From NCBI GenBank assembly GCA_026713825.1, contig JAPONS010000075.1:1-34224 (forward strand): 34,224 bases of DNA, in the 5' to 3' direction. Source of the stretch: Chloroflexota bacterium (GTDB lineage: Bacteria > Chloroflexota > Dehalococcoidia > Lucifugimonadales > UBA1127). The first letter of the stretch is position 1. Each line of letters starts with the position of its first letter. The notes beneath the pieces were generated by a model, which ran no database searches, was not told where the DNA came from, and saw only the letters and a program-made list of their open reading frames with translations. The translations under genes were made by a program, and so were the position numbers. This document shows, piece by piece, positions 7,524 to 15,413 of this stretch.

Positions 7524-8287
7524 ATGCCATCACGGATGAACAAGTCACAGCATACGTAGAAGCCAACATCGGGCAGTTCCACGATTCACGTATTGAGAAA
7601 CTCACGGAACTCAGGCTCCCTAAGCTCCTGAGCAGGAAGAATCCCTATCTGTTCAAGAGCAAGAACATCATTGTAGCTTCAGACCTAGTGCAATCTCTAT
7701 TGAGTGCGCATCTCAGTTCGCAAGAAGAGACCTTGTTCGGTGCTTTCTTGGAGGGTTTGGCAGTTTACGTTGCGGAAACGGTACACAGTGGTATGAAATC
7801 AGGTGTGAAAGGGATAGACCTTGAATTCACCAAAGATGGCGCAAGGTACATCATCTCTATCAAATCTGGACCCAATTGGGGGAATAAGTCACAGATAGAC
7901 CAGATGAAGGCCAACTTCAAGACAGCAGCCCAAGTCATCCGTCAAGGCAATCGAGCAGCCAATGTCATCGCGGTTAACGGCTGTTGCTACGGTCGAGACA
8001 ATACACCTGATAAAGGAGAATACTTCAAACTCTGCGGTCAAGAGTTCTGGGAGTTTATCACCGGTGCCTCTGATTTCTACACACGCATTATTGAACCTTT
8101 GGGGCATGAGGCCCACCGACGTGACCAAGACTTCCAAGCGAAGTACGCAGCAGTCGCAAATACCTTCACGGCTCAGTTTACCAAAGACTTTTGTAACAAG
8201 GATGGCACCATAGACTGGCCCAAGTTGGTAGCCTTCAATTCCTCGAAGCAGCATCCACCACGGCCAAGGCGCCGCAGAACCTCTTGA
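7520..8287 (+). CDS. type II restriction endonuclease, PmeII-like
   Basis: The 255-aa protein is translationally coupled to the methyltransferase by an ATGA overlap, which alone argues for the cognate endonuclease. Segments such as KNPYLFKSKNI (40-50), SSQEETLFGAFLE (66-78), GIDLEF (98-103), YIISIKSGPNWGNKSQ (110-125) and NGCCYGRDN resemble, from memory, the PmeII family of restriction enzymes. The likely active site pairs Asp100 with Lys115. The residue two before the Lys is Ser113, not the usual Glu or Asp of PD-(D/E)XK, so the motif is non-canonical; Glu70 or Glu102 may supply the missing carboxylate. The C-terminus ends in a basic, proline-rich tail. Low GC and separation from housekeeping genes suggest horizontal acquisition. 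Confidence 0.8.
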   Translation: MNAITDEQVTAYVEANIGQFHDSRIEKLTELRLPKLLSRKNPYLFKSKNIIVASDLVQSLLSAHLSSQEETLFGAFLEGLAVYVAETVHSGMKSGVKGIDLEFTKDGARYIISIKSGPNWGNKSQIDQMKANFKTAAQVIRQGNRAANVIAVNGCCYGRDNTPDKGEYFKLCGQEFWEFITGASDFYTRIIEPLGHEAHRRDQDFQAKYAAVANTFTAQFTKDFCNKDGTIDWPKLVAFNSSKQHPPRPRRRRTS

Positions 8288-8310
8288 CACCTCTGTCGTG
8301 GTCCGCAAGG

Positions 8311-8333
8311 TCCTGGTCCACTTTTGACCAGGA
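8311..8333 (+). promoter_or_regulatory. hairpin covering the ribosome binding site of the 94-aa ORF
   Basis: TCCTGGTC (8311-8318) and GACCAGGA (8326-8333) form a perfect 8-bp stem with a 7-nt loop. The right arm includes the first three bases of the SD GGAGG (8331-8335). When folded it would hide the SD of the gene starting at 8342. TTGACA at 8284-8289 could be a -35 element, but no good -10 follows. Confidence 0.55.
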
Positions 8334-8341
8334 GGCCCCTC

Positions 8342-8626
8342 ATGTCCCTCGGCATCGGCGTCTTCCGAATTCAGTACTTGGACATCCCCTCCCCCCTCGC
8401 CTACGACTTCGCCTGGCACATGGCGCAGGACTGGGACGCCGGCGAGTGGGCCCGCGGCGAGGGCCAGGCGTACCTCTACTTCGAGCGGCGTCGCCTCCGC
8501 TGGCTGCTGCGGGATTTCTGCAGGGAGCGCAAGGTGTCCTTCAAGGAAGAGGCCGCTGTCTGGACATGGCTGGATTCTCTGCCGTGGACGGATGAGGACA
8601 CGCTGGAGCTGCACTTCAGCTGGTAG
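8342..8626 (+). CDS. hypothetical protein, 94 aa
   Basis: I do not recognise this protein. It is rich in aromatic residues and Arg (WARGEG, YLYFERRRLRWLLRDF, WTWLDSLPW), has no membrane segment or signal peptide, and is probably a compact cytosolic domain. The ATG at 8342 is supported by GGAGG at 8331-8335, 6 nt upstream; a TTG 18 nt earlier has no such support. GC content returns to the genome norm here, unlike the restriction-modification genes just upstream. It precedes the HigA-type gene by 57 nt in the position where a HigB toxin would usually lie, but it shows no RelE/HigB features I can see. Confidence 0.6.
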   Translation: MSLGIGVFRIQYLDIPSPLAYDFAWHMAQDWDAGEWARGEGQAYLYFERRRLRWLLRDFCRERKVSFKEEAAVWTWLDSLPWTDEDTLELHFSW

Positions 8627-8683
8627 CCCGGAGCCTCCAGACGGCATACAATGGACAACTGCCTACCACTAAGGAGACGAGTC

Positions 8684-8983
8684 ATGCCCATGCACGATCC
8701 TCCGCACCCCGGCGAGACCGTAAAAGTATTGTGCCTGGAGCCTCTCGGCCTCTCGGTGACACGGGCGGCAAAGGGACTCGGCGTGACGCGACAGGCGCTG
8801 TCGGACTTGGTGAACGGCAGAGCACGGGTGTCGGTGGACATGGCGCTGCGGCTTTCGAAGGCATTTGGGTCGACGCCGGAGCTATGGTTGGGGTTGCAGC
8901 GGGCGTACGATCTGTGGCACGCGCGGGAGCGAGCGGAGGCGATGGTGGTGGAGCGGTTTGAGGAGCCGTCGGTGACGGTGTAG
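8684..8983 (+). CDS. higA: HigA-family addiction-module antitoxin, XRE helix-turn-helix
   Basis: The 99-aa protein matches HigA-type antitoxins. The N-terminal HPGETVKV is followed by LSVTRAAKGLGVTRQALSDLVNGRARVSVDMALRLSKAFGSTPELWLGLQRAYDLW, in which a helix-turn-helix (about 25-45) binds the operator and the LWLxLQxxYDL stretch is the family C-terminal mark. The ATG at 8684 has AAGGAGA upstream; an in-frame start at 8651 lacks an SD. TACAAT at 8646-8651 is a possible -10. No HigB toxin gene is adjacent on either side. It may be a solitary regulator, a remnant, or the partner of the unrecognised 94-aa protein. Confidence 0.85.
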   Translation: MPMHDPPHPGETVKVLCLEPLGLSVTRAAKGLGVTRQALSDLVNGRARVSVDMALRLSKAFGSTPELWLGLQRAYDLWHARERAEAMVVERFEEPSVTV

Positions 8984-9128
8984 GGCCGCGTCTCTCCTTC
9001 CTTTGCTCCCAACCAGGGTGAAGTCGCACCCCAATTTCCAAATTCGTTCCACTCGCACCCTTGCGGCCCGCTCCGCTCGCTGCTATCATCCCCCTTGCCT
9101 TCACTTCCATATCTGCTGCAATCTGTAA

Positions 9129-9164
9129 TTGACTTGTGTTCACCATTTGATTCACAGGAGTCAA
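9129..9164 (+). promoter_or_regulatory. inverted repeat over promoter and SD of MazF-like operon
   Basis: TTGACT (9129-9134) and AGTCAA (9159-9164) pair. The adjoining TGTG (9135-9138) and CACA (9153-9156) also pair, leaving a 2-nt bulge. The left arm resembles a -35 box, and the right arm runs through the SD AGGAG (9156-9160) that serves the ATG at 9169. It could act as an operator on DNA or as an SD-hiding hairpin in RNA. I see no convincing -10. Confidence 0.5.
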
Positions 9165-9168
9165 GCAA

Positions 9169-9591
9169 ATGACCACCAATAATTCCCACAACAACGACCA
9201 GATCATTGCTTGCCTCCGTTCCCTCAGGGAGACCATAGACAAGCTCCAGGAGCTCCTCGGCGCACCCGCCGAGGATACGATGGAGCGCCTCTACCGCCGC
9301 CGCCGCGAGCTGCTGACGCGCCTCTACGCCTCGGGCGGGCTTGATCAGCGGGGGATCTTCGCCCTGCTGGATGAGCACGATACCCCGCACCAGTGGATCG
9401 GCCAGCAGGTGAAGTCCGGCTACGTCGAGAAATTTCCCCGTCCCAACGGCAAGGACCTGTATGTCGCCACCCACAAGGCCGTGGAGGACCTGAACCTGCA
9501 GGAGGAGGCCTCCGCCCTGGTCTCGGCGTCCGACGAGACCTTCACCACAGACTGGGACAGCGCGGAGGACGCCGCCTATGACCGTATCTAA
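9169..9591 (+). CDS. putative winged-helix-like antitoxin partner of MazF-like toxin
   Basis: The 140-aa protein is not recognised by name. Its N-terminus is a short amphipathic helix (about 10-31). Residues 43-100 read like a winged helix: helix RRRRELLTRLYAS, helix DQRGIFALLDEH, a possible recognition helix PHQWIGQQVKSGYVEKF, then a GKDLYVAT wing. The tail (about 111-139) is acidic and probably disordered, as in antitoxins that thread into a toxin. It overlaps the MazF-like ORF by 14 nt and lies upstream, the classic antitoxin-first order. The sequence is not AbrB-, RHH- or Phd-like. Function as antitoxin is inferred from position and architecture. Confidence 0.6.
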   Translation: MTTNNSHNNDQIIACLRSLRETIDKLQELLGAPAEDTMERLYRRRRELLTRLYASGGLDQRGIFALLDEHDTPHQWIGQQVKSGYVEKFPRPNGKDLYVATHKAVEDLNLQEEASALVSASDETFTTDWDSAEDAAYDRI

Positions 9592-9925
9592 CGTCCGCCA
9601 CGGCGACGTCGTCCTGGTGCCCTTCCCGCTCAACTCTCCGACATCGACCCAGCGACGGCCGGCGGTCGTCGTCAGCGGCGACTATTTCAACTCCGGCACC
9701 GGCGAGGTGGTCATCGCGCCCATCACGGGCCACGGCCGCGCCGCGCCCCGTATCGGCGACTACGCGGTCATGGACTGGGAGAACGCCGGCCTCCTCGGCC
9801 CCGGCACCGTGCGCGCCCGCCTGACCACGCTGCGGTCCTCGCACCTGCTGCGCAAGCTCGGCGCGCTCTCCCGCCGCGATATGGAGGGCCTGTCCCAGTG
9901 GCTCCGCCGCGTCCTGGAGCTGTAG
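9578..9925 (+). CDS. MazF/PemK-family toxin (mRNA interferase-like)
   Basis: The 115-aa protein has the MazF/PemK fold pattern. GDVVLVPFPL opens the domain, RRPAVVVSGDYFN carries the conserved Arg-Pro-Ala-Val-Val strand, VVIAPIT follows, and TVRARLTTLRSSHLLRKLGALS matches the C-terminal strand-helix that typically ends 'K-IG-L'. Such proteins cleave single-stranded RNA at short sequences and are held inactive by the upstream antitoxin. The ATG lies inside the upstream gene, with GGAGGA in that gene as SD, so the pair is translationally coupled. Activity depends on residues I cannot test here. Confidence 0.8.
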   Translation: MTVSNVRHGDVVLVPFPLNSPTSTQRRPAVVVSGDYFNSGTGEVVIAPITGHGRAAPRIGDYAVMDWENAGLLGPGTVRARLTTLRSSHLLRKLGALSRRDMEGLSQWLRRVLEL

Positions 9926-9933
9926 GCGCCTGT

Positions 9934-9971
9934 CCCGGTTCATCCTGAGGGAAATCGAAGGACGAACGGGG
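9934..9971 (+). repeat. dispersed hairpin repeat, second family, copy 1
   Basis: GTTCATCCT (9938-9946) and AGGACGAAC (9959-9967) form a 9-bp stem with one G-T pair around the 12-nt loop GAGGGAAATCGA. The 16-mer CTGAGGGAAATCGAAG recurs exactly at 26451-26466. It lies between the MazF-like gene and sbcD. Confidence 0.7.
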
Positions 9972-10022
9972 CTTCTCGCCCACGGATTCCGGCAGAAGCT
10001 GATATGTCGACTGAGAGTAAAC

Positions 10023-11315
10023 ATGCGCATCGTCCATACGGCTGACGTCCACATCGGCGTGGAGAACTACGGGCGTCCGGCAACTCAGGCCGACATCGAC
10101 GCGCTGCCCCCGTACTTCGCGCCCGGCGTCGACCGGCGTTCGTATCTGGGCCTTTCCACACGACTCATCGACTTCCTCTGCGTCCTCGACCAGGTTGTCG
10201 ACTACGCGACGCGCAACGACGCAGACCTTGTGCTCATCGCGGGCGACGCCTACAAGAGCCGAGACCCCTCGCAGACGCACCAGCGCGAGTTCGTCCGGCG
10301 CGTAGCTACGCTGGTGAGCCGCGGCATCCCCGTCTTCCTGCTGACCGGCAACCACGACATCGCCCACTCGCCGACGCGCGCAACCGCCCTTGCCATCTTC
10401 CCCACCCTCGACGTAGCCGGCGTCACCGTCGCCGAGCGCTTCGGGACGCACCGCGTCGAAACGCGCTCGGGGCCGCTGCAGGTGGTCGCGCTGCCGTGGA
10501 TACGGCGAGGCCAGCTTCTGGCGCGGGATGAGCGCCAGGGCGCGCCCATCGACGAGGTCACGCGCTACGTGGAGGAGGACCTGACGGCGCGCATCCTGTC
10601 TGAGGCGGACGCCCTCGCCTCCGACGTCCCGGCCATCCTGGCCGCGCACGTCACCGTGAACGGCGCCGTGTCGAGCTCGGAGCGCTCGATGATGCTGGGC
10701 CGCGACTACGCGCTGCAGCCGAGCACCCTCGCGCTACCGGTGTTCGATTATGTCGCCCTCGGGCACATCCACAAGCACCAGACGCTCATCGCCTCGCCGC
10801 CTGTCGTCTACCCGGGCAGCCTGCAGCGCGTGGACTTCAGCGAGGAGGACGACCGCAAGGGCTTCTGCGTGGTGGACATCGACCCGGCGGGGCCCAGGGG
10901 CGATCGAACGCGGTGGGAGCACGTGCCCGTCGACGCCCGCCGCTTCCTGACCATCGAGGCGACCGTCCCTGTCGACGCCGGGGACCCCACATCGCTCGTG
11001 CTCCAGCGAATAGCGGCGCGCGACGTCGACGGGGCCGTAGTTCGCGTCCACGTGACAGTACCGGGGCCGCTGGCGGGCCGCGTGAACGAGCGCGCCATCC
11101 GCGACGCCCTCGCCGGGGCGCACTCCGTCGCCGCCGTCAGCCGCGAGGTCATCCACGAGCGGCGGCCCCGCATTGGCTCGGACGCGCGGGGCATCACGCC
11201 GCAACAGGCCCTTGAGCGCTACCTGGAGGGCCGCACAGACCTGAGCGACGATACTCGCCGCCGTGCGCTCGAGTGGGGCACGGAGCTGGTGGCCGAAGAG
11301 ACTTCGAGGGAGTAG
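10023..11315 (+). CDS. sbcD: SbcD-like exonuclease subunit (Mre11-type)
   Basis: The 430-aa calcineurin-type phosphoesterase is the nuclease half of SbcCD, which opens DNA hairpins and trims double-strand ends. Metal-binding motifs appear in order: HTADVHIG (His5, Asp8, His10), LVLIAGDAYKSRD, LLTGNHD, LAAHVTV and YVALGHIHKHQ. The C-terminal half is the capping domain. The SD is weak (GAGAG before the ATG). The usual partner sbcC is not adjacent; the next gene is a membrane protein. Either SbcC is encoded elsewhere or this is a stand-alone Mre11-like nuclease. Confidence 0.9.
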   Translation: MRIVHTADVHIGVENYGRPATQADIDALPPYFAPGVDRRSYLGLSTRLIDFLCVLDQVVDYATRNDADLVLIAGDAYKSRDPSQTHQREFVRRVATLVSRGIPVFLLTGNHDIAHSPTRATALAIFPTLDVAGVTVAERFGTHRVETRSGPLQVVALPWIRRGQLLARDERQGAPIDEVTRYVEEDLTARILSEADALASDVPAILAAHVTVNGAVSSSERSMMLGRDYALQPSTLALPVFDYVALGHIHKHQTLIASPPVVYPGSLQRVDFSEEDDRKGFCVVDIDPAGPRGDRTRWEHVPVDARRFLTIEATVPVDAGDPTSLVLQRIAARDVDGAVVRVHVTVPGPLAGRVNERAIRDALAGAHSVAAVSREVIHERRPRIGSDARGITPQQALERYLEGRTDLSDDTRRRALEWGTELVAEETSRE

Positions 11316-11320
11316 CGGGC

Positions 11321-11797
11321 GTGGACGTTACCGCGGTCGTCCTGGTCATCGCCCAGTGGGTGCACACCCTGGCGGCCGCCTTCTGGGTGGGAGGCGGCCT
11401 GGTCTACCTGCTCGTCATTCGCCCCGCGGCTCGGCGGGCAGAGGGCGGCGGTCAAACGCTCGCCGACGAGTTCCGCGGGCTGGTGGACATCGCCGTCATC
11501 GCGATGGTGATCACCGGCGTCGTGCTCGCCTTCGACCGGCTGACGTCGCAGCACGCGGGCGTCGGCTACGCGGCGGTGCTCGGCGTGAAGCTGGCGCTGA
11601 CGCTGTGGATGTTCTGGCTGGCCGGCGTCATCCGCAGGCGGCGGCCTCGGCCCGCTACGGCGCCACGGGCTGCAGCTGCGCCCCGCACGGGGTGGCGGCA
11701 TCTCATGGACGCGGCGAACCAGGTCGTCGTCATCGGCGTGGTGGTGTTCCTGCTTTCGACGGTGATGCAGGCGCTGTTTGAACGCGCGCTGCAGTAG
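11321..11797 (+). CDS. CopD-like four-helix membrane protein
   Basis: The 158-aa protein has about four transmembrane helices. The first contains VIAQWVHTLAAAFWVGGGLVYLLVI, and the HTLAAAFWVGG pattern is characteristic of CopD/DUF2269-like proteins, where the His can bind haem or copper. An Arg/Pro-rich cytosolic loop (about 105-125) separates helix 3 from helix 4. The start is GTG at 11321; earlier in-frame starts would overlap the end of sbcD. Copper transport is possible but unproven. It is probably co-transcribed with sbcD and the following Trm112-like gene. Confidence 0.7.
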   Translation: MDVTAVVLVIAQWVHTLAAAFWVGGGLVYLLVIRPAARRAEGGGQTLADEFRGLVDIAVIAMVITGVVLAFDRLTSQHAGVGYAAVLGVKLALTLWMFWLAGVIRRRRPRPATAPRAAAAPRTGWRHLMDAANQVVVIGVVVFLLSTVMQALFERALQ

Positions 11798-11834
11798 GTG
11801 ATACCCTGCCCATACAGGTTAAGAGGAGCGTGCA

Positions 11835-12023
11835 ATGCGGCGAGACCTCATGGACATCCTGGTGTGCCCCGTCTGCAAGTCCCCCCTGCTGCTCGATGTG
11901 GAGGTGGAGGCGGAGGAGAACGAGGAGATCATTACCGGCTCGCTGCACTGCGCGGAGTGTCCCCAGACCTACCCCATCATTGACGCGATACCCAACCTGC
12001 TGCCGCCGTCGCTGCGGCAGTAG
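11835..12023 (+). CDS. Trm112-like small zinc protein
   Basis: The 62-aa protein is of the Trm112/YcaR type. It has two CxxC pairs: Cys11/Cys14 in LVCPVCKSPL and Cys39/Cys42 in LHCAECPQTYPIIDAIPNLLP. The YPI-D-IPNLLP ending is diagnostic. Eukaryotic Trm112 activates methyltransferases; bacterial members are mostly uncharacterised and often lie near methyltransferase or cell-envelope genes. A good SD (AAGAGGAG) precedes the ATG. It converges on rho, with stops only 12 nt apart. Confidence 0.9.
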   Translation: MRRDLMDILVCPVCKSPLLLDVEVEAEENEEIITGSLHCAECPQTYPIIDAIPNLLPPSLRQ

Positions 12024-12035
12024 CCAGCGCGGTGG

Positions 12036-13337
12036 TTACCGCTCCACGCCCCGGCCGCGAGTCACTTCCGACATGAGGTTGGAGAAGAACTCCTTGTTGT
12101 TCTTCGACTTGCGCAGCCAGTCAAGCACCCGCTCCGTAGCGTCCGTGGAGTCCATGTTGGACGTCTGCGCGGAGAGTGAGATCATCCGGCGCAGAAGCAT
12201 GACCTGCTTGAACGTCTCCTCGGTCAGCAGGAGCTCGTCGCGGCGGGTGCCGCTGCGGTGGATGTCGATGGCCGGGAAAACGCGACGTTCGGCGAGCCGG
12301 CGTTCCAGGTGGATCTCGCTGTTGCCGGTGCCCTTGAACTCCTCGTAGATGACCTCGTCCATGCGGCTGCCGGTGTCCACGAGGCACGTCGCGACGATGG
12401 TGAGGCTGCCGCCCTCCTCCGTGTTCCGCGCGGCGCCGAAGAAGCGCTTGGGCGGGTAGAGCGCGCTGGTGTCGATGCCGCCGGAGAGCGTGCGGCCCGT
12501 CGAGGGGAGCGCCAGGTTGTAGGCGCGCACCAGCCGCGTCAGGCTGTCCAGCAGCACCACCACGTGCTTGCCGCTCTCGACCAGCCGCTTGGCCCGCTCC
12601 AGTGAGACCTCCGCCGTACGGCAGTGGTCCTCCACCGGCTCGTCGAAGGTGGAGGAGTAGACCTCGCCCTTGATGGAGCGTCGCAGGTCGGTGACCTCCT
12701 CCGGCCGCTCGCCCGCCAGGACGATCATCAGGTACACGTCCGGCGCATTGGCCAGCACGCCGTTGGCGATGTCCTTCAGCAGGAACGTCTTGCCTGCCTT
12801 GGGCGGTGACACGATGAGCGCTCGTTGACCCTTGCCAAGCGGCGAAACGAGGTCAATGAGCCTCTGCGACAGATTGTCCTGTTTCGATTCCAGAACAAGT
12901 TGTTCCGTGGGGTACATGGGCGTCAGGTTGTCGAAATGCGCCCGCGTGCGGGTCAGCTCCGGGTCGGCTCCGTTGACGGCCTCGACGCGGATGAGGCCGA
13001 AGTAGCGCTCCCCCTCCTTGGGCGGGCGCACCTGCCCGGTCACCTGGTCGCCGGTGCGAAGCCCGAAGCGGCGTATCTGGGACTGCGAGATGTAGACGTC
13101 GCCGGGTCCGGCGCGCAGGCCCTGCTGGCGCAGGAACCCGTAGCCGTCGCCGATGATCTCGAGCAGGCCCGTGGCGAGCACGTAGCCCTGGCGCTTGGCG
13201 AACGCCTCCAGCAGGTGGAAGACGATCTCCTCCCGCCGCTGGGCGCCGTTCTCCACGCCCATCTCATGGGCCAATTCGACCAGTTCTTCCTTGGTCTTGG
13301 CCTCCAACTGTGCCATGGTAACTGCGGTCTCTTGCAT
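12036..13337 (-). CDS. rho: transcription termination factor Rho
   Basis: The 433-aa hexameric RNA helicase terminates transcription at untranslated C-rich RNA. It has an N-terminal Rho-N helical domain ([17 protein letters not shown]), the cold-shock-like RNA-binding domain with GDGYGFLR and GDVYIS, and the RecA-like motor with Walker A PPKAGKT near residue 180. It also has Walker [12 protein letters not shown], the Q-loop LSGGID and the arginine-finger region RRDELLL. There is no large insert between the N-terminal and RNA-binding domains. AAGGAG sits about 5 nt before the ATG. It lies 94 nt downstream of pyrG on the same strand. Confidence 0.97.
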   Translation of the reverse strand: MQETAVTMAQLEAKTKEELVELAHEMGVENGAQRREEIVFHLLEAFAKRQGYVLATGLLEIIGDGYGFLRQQGLRAGPGDVYISQSQIRRFGLRTGDQVTGQVRPPKEGERYFGLIRVEAVNGADPELTRTRAHFDNLTPMYPTEQLVLESKQDNLSQRLIDLVSPLGKGQRALIVSPPKAGKTFLLKDIANGVLANAPDVYLMIVLAGERPEEVTDLRRSIKGEVYSSTFDEPVEDHCRTAEVSLERAKRLVESGKHVVVLLDSLTRLVRAYNLALPSTGRTLSGGIDTSALYPPKRFFGAARNTEEGGSLTIVATCLVDTGSRMDEVIYEEFKGTGNSEIHLERRLAERRVFPAIDIHRSGTRRDELLLTEETFKQVMLLRRMISLSAQTSNMDSTDATERVLDWLRKSKNNKEFFSNLMSEVTRGRGVER

Positions 13338-13431
13338 GTCTCTCCTTGGACGTTGTCCTTGCGTTCGGCCCCGCTCTGTGATTATGTCCTGATTTTTGGC
13401 GGGACCCGCTCTTGTTCAGCTTTCTCTCGTT

Positions 13432-15087
13432 CTATCTGTTTACCGATCCACCGACGCCGTCCAGCGGCAGCGGTGGCTGCATGCCTTCCCGAGTGATGTG
13501 CTGCGCTACGGCGACAAACTCGCGGAACAGCGGGTGCGGCCGGTTGGGCCTCGAACGAAACTCCGGGTGGAACTGCGTCCCAACCATGAACGGGTGGTCC
13601 GACGCCTCGGCGATCTCCACCAGCCGCCCGTCCGGCGAGAGGCCGCTGAAGCGCAGCCCCGCGTCCTCCAGCCGCTCGCGGTAGTCGTTGTTGAGCTCGA
13701 AGCGGTGGCGGTGCCGTTCGTCCACCACATCCTCCGCGTACGCCTGCGCCGCGATGGTCCCGGGCTCCATGTGGCAGGGGTAGATCCCCAGCCGCATCGT
13801 GCCGCCCATCTCCGTGATGTCCCGTTGTTCCGGCATCAGGTCGATGACCGGGTACTGCGTTTCTGTATCGAACTCCGTCGAGTTGGCCCCTTGCATGCCG
13901 GCGCAGCTCCTCGATCGCTCGACGACCATCAACTGCATCCCGAGGCAGAGCCCCAGGTATGGCACCTGGTGCTCGCGGGCGTAGCGGACGGCCTCCACCA
14001 TGCCGTCGACGCCGCGCGGCCCGAACCCGCCCGGCACCACGATGCCGCAGGCGTCATGCAGGAAAGTGTGCGCGCCCTCCTGCTCGACGTCCTCGGACGG
14101 CACCCAGATGACCTCCACGTCGCGGTGGTGGAACAGGCCCGCGTGCTGCAGCGCCTCCTTGACGGAGATGTAGGCTTCCGGGAGGTTGGCGTACTTGCCC
14201 ACCACGGCGACCTTAAGCGGCGTCTTGGGCTCTTTGATGCGCCCGACGATCTCCTCCCAGTCGCGCAGGTCCGGCGTCAGGTTGCCGAGCCCCAGTCTAT
14301 CTGCGAGGAGGCCCGACAGGCCCGCCTCCTGCAGCACCAGCGGCACCTCGTAAATGGTGTCGACCGTCTGCAGGGGGATCACGGCGTTCGGCTTCACGTC
14401 GCAGAAGAGCGCGATCTTGTCCTTGATGCCCTCCGGCACGGGGAAGTCGCTGCGGCAGATGATGCAATCGGGCTGAATGCCGATGCTGCGAAGCTCCTTC
14501 ACGCTGTGCTGCGTCGGCTTGGTCTTCAGCTCGCCCGTCGAGGAGATATGGGGGAGCAGGGTGACGTGGATGTAGTAGACGTTGTCGCGGCCCACGTCGT
14601 TCGGCATCTGCCGGATGGCCTCCAGGAACGGCAGGCCCTCGATGTCGCCGACTGTGCCGCCGACCTCGACGACCACGACGTCGGGGTCGGACTCCTCGGC
14701 GAGGCGCATCATCTGCTTTTTTATGACGTTGGTAACGTGCGGCACCGTCTGAATGGTGCCTCCCAGGTAATCGCCGGCCCGCTCGTTGGCGATGACGCCG
14801 CTGTACACTTGCCCGGCGGTCACGCTGGAGGAGCTGGTCAGCTCCAGGTCGATGAACCGCTCATAATGACCCAGATCCATGTCTGTTTCGGAGCCGTCGC
14901 GCGTGACGAAGACCTCGCCGTGCTGGTAGGGGGACATGGTTCCGGGGTCGACGTTAAGGTAGGGGTCGAGCTTTTGAACGGAGACGGAGAGACCGGCGCT
15001 TTTGAGGATTCGCGCAATTGATGCGACGCTGATGCCCTTCCCGACGGAACTCACCACGCCGCCAGTCACAAATATATATTTCGTCAT
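13432..15087 (-). CDS. pyrG: CTP synthase
   Basis: CTP synthase aminates UTP to CTP using glutamine and ATP. The 551-aa protein starts with the amidoligase motif [13 protein letters not shown] and [23 protein letters not shown] and SPFL-equivalent regions follow. The C-terminal class I glutaminase has [10 protein letters not shown] with the nucleophilic Cys and a HPEF motif with the catalytic His. GANSTEFD and the family-typical HRHRFELN are present. No good SD is seen just before the ATG. A G/C-rich hairpin about 85-110 nt upstream could affect expression. It is divergent from the SWIM gene and likely co-transcribed with rho. Confidence 0.97.
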   Translation of the reverse strand: MTKYIFVTGGVVSSVGKGISVASIARILKSAGLSVSVQKLDPYLNVDPGTMSPYQHGEVFVTRDGSETDMDLGHYERFIDLELTSSSSVTAGQVYSGVIANERAGDYLGGTIQTVPHVTNVIKKQMMRLAEESDPDVVVVEVGGTVGDIEGLPFLEAIRQMPNDVGRDNVYYIHVTLLPHISSTGELKTKPTQHSVKELRSIGIQPDCIICRSDFPVPEGIKDKIALFCDVKPNAVIPLQTVDTIYEVPLVLQEAGLSGLLADRLGLGNLTPDLRDWEEIVGRIKEPKTPLKVAVVGKYANLPEAYISVKEALQHAGLFHHRDVEVIWVPSEDVEQEGAHTFLHDACGIVVPGGFGPRGVDGMVEAVRYAREHQVPYLGLCLGMQLMVVERSRSCAGMQGANSTEFDTETQYPVIDLMPEQRDITEMGGTMRLGIYPCHMEPGTIAAQAYAEDVVDERHRHRFELNNDYRERLEDAGLRFSGLSPDGRLVEIAEASDHPFMVGTQFHPEFRSRPNRPHPLFREFVAVAQHITREGMQPPLPLDGVGGSVNR

Positions 15088-15413
15088 ACGGGGCAGCCGC
15101 TTTCTCCCGGCTTGTGAATGGTGAACGACAACGGAAGCTTAGCAGGCGCTACGTGGAAACCAGTGGGCTGCGGGTGGGGAAGCCGTCGTCCCCAACCCAG
15201 GGGACCCTTGGCTGATACGCACTTACTCGTACCGGAAGCAACAGTACGTGCAGTTACATGGTTTGTCAAGTGCCTTGCCACGGAATGCGAATTGCGTTTC
15301 GCGTCACTTCCGCGGCCCGCACACAATTCCTTAAACCCGCCTGATTTCTCGTTGACCTGCACCAACCCCTTCACTAGAATACCCCCCTGAGCAATCTGCA
15401 CGCAGGAGGGACC
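15088..15413. other. 326-bp divergent intergenic region between pyrG and SWIM gene
   Basis: There is no credible gene here. The region contains an imperfect hairpin on the pyrG side (GGGTGGGGA at 15172-15180 with TCCCCAACCC at 15189-15198, one-nt bulge) and a strong promoter for the SWIM gene on the right. The middle (15200-15340) shows nothing recognisable. Confidence 0.6.
15352..15380 (+). promoter_or_regulatory. sigma-70-type promoter of SWIM gene
   Basis: TTGACC (15352-15357) and TAGAAT (15375-15380) are spaced by exactly 17 nt. This is the best promoter match in the window. The expected start, near 15387, leaves a short leader of about 27 nt with a clear GGAGGG SD before the ATG at 15414. 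Confidence 0.75.

Noticed and set aside
13396-15021. Long plus-strand open frame opposite pyrG
   Set aside because: Composition is Arg/His/Val-rich without any family motif and it mirrors the codons of pyrG.
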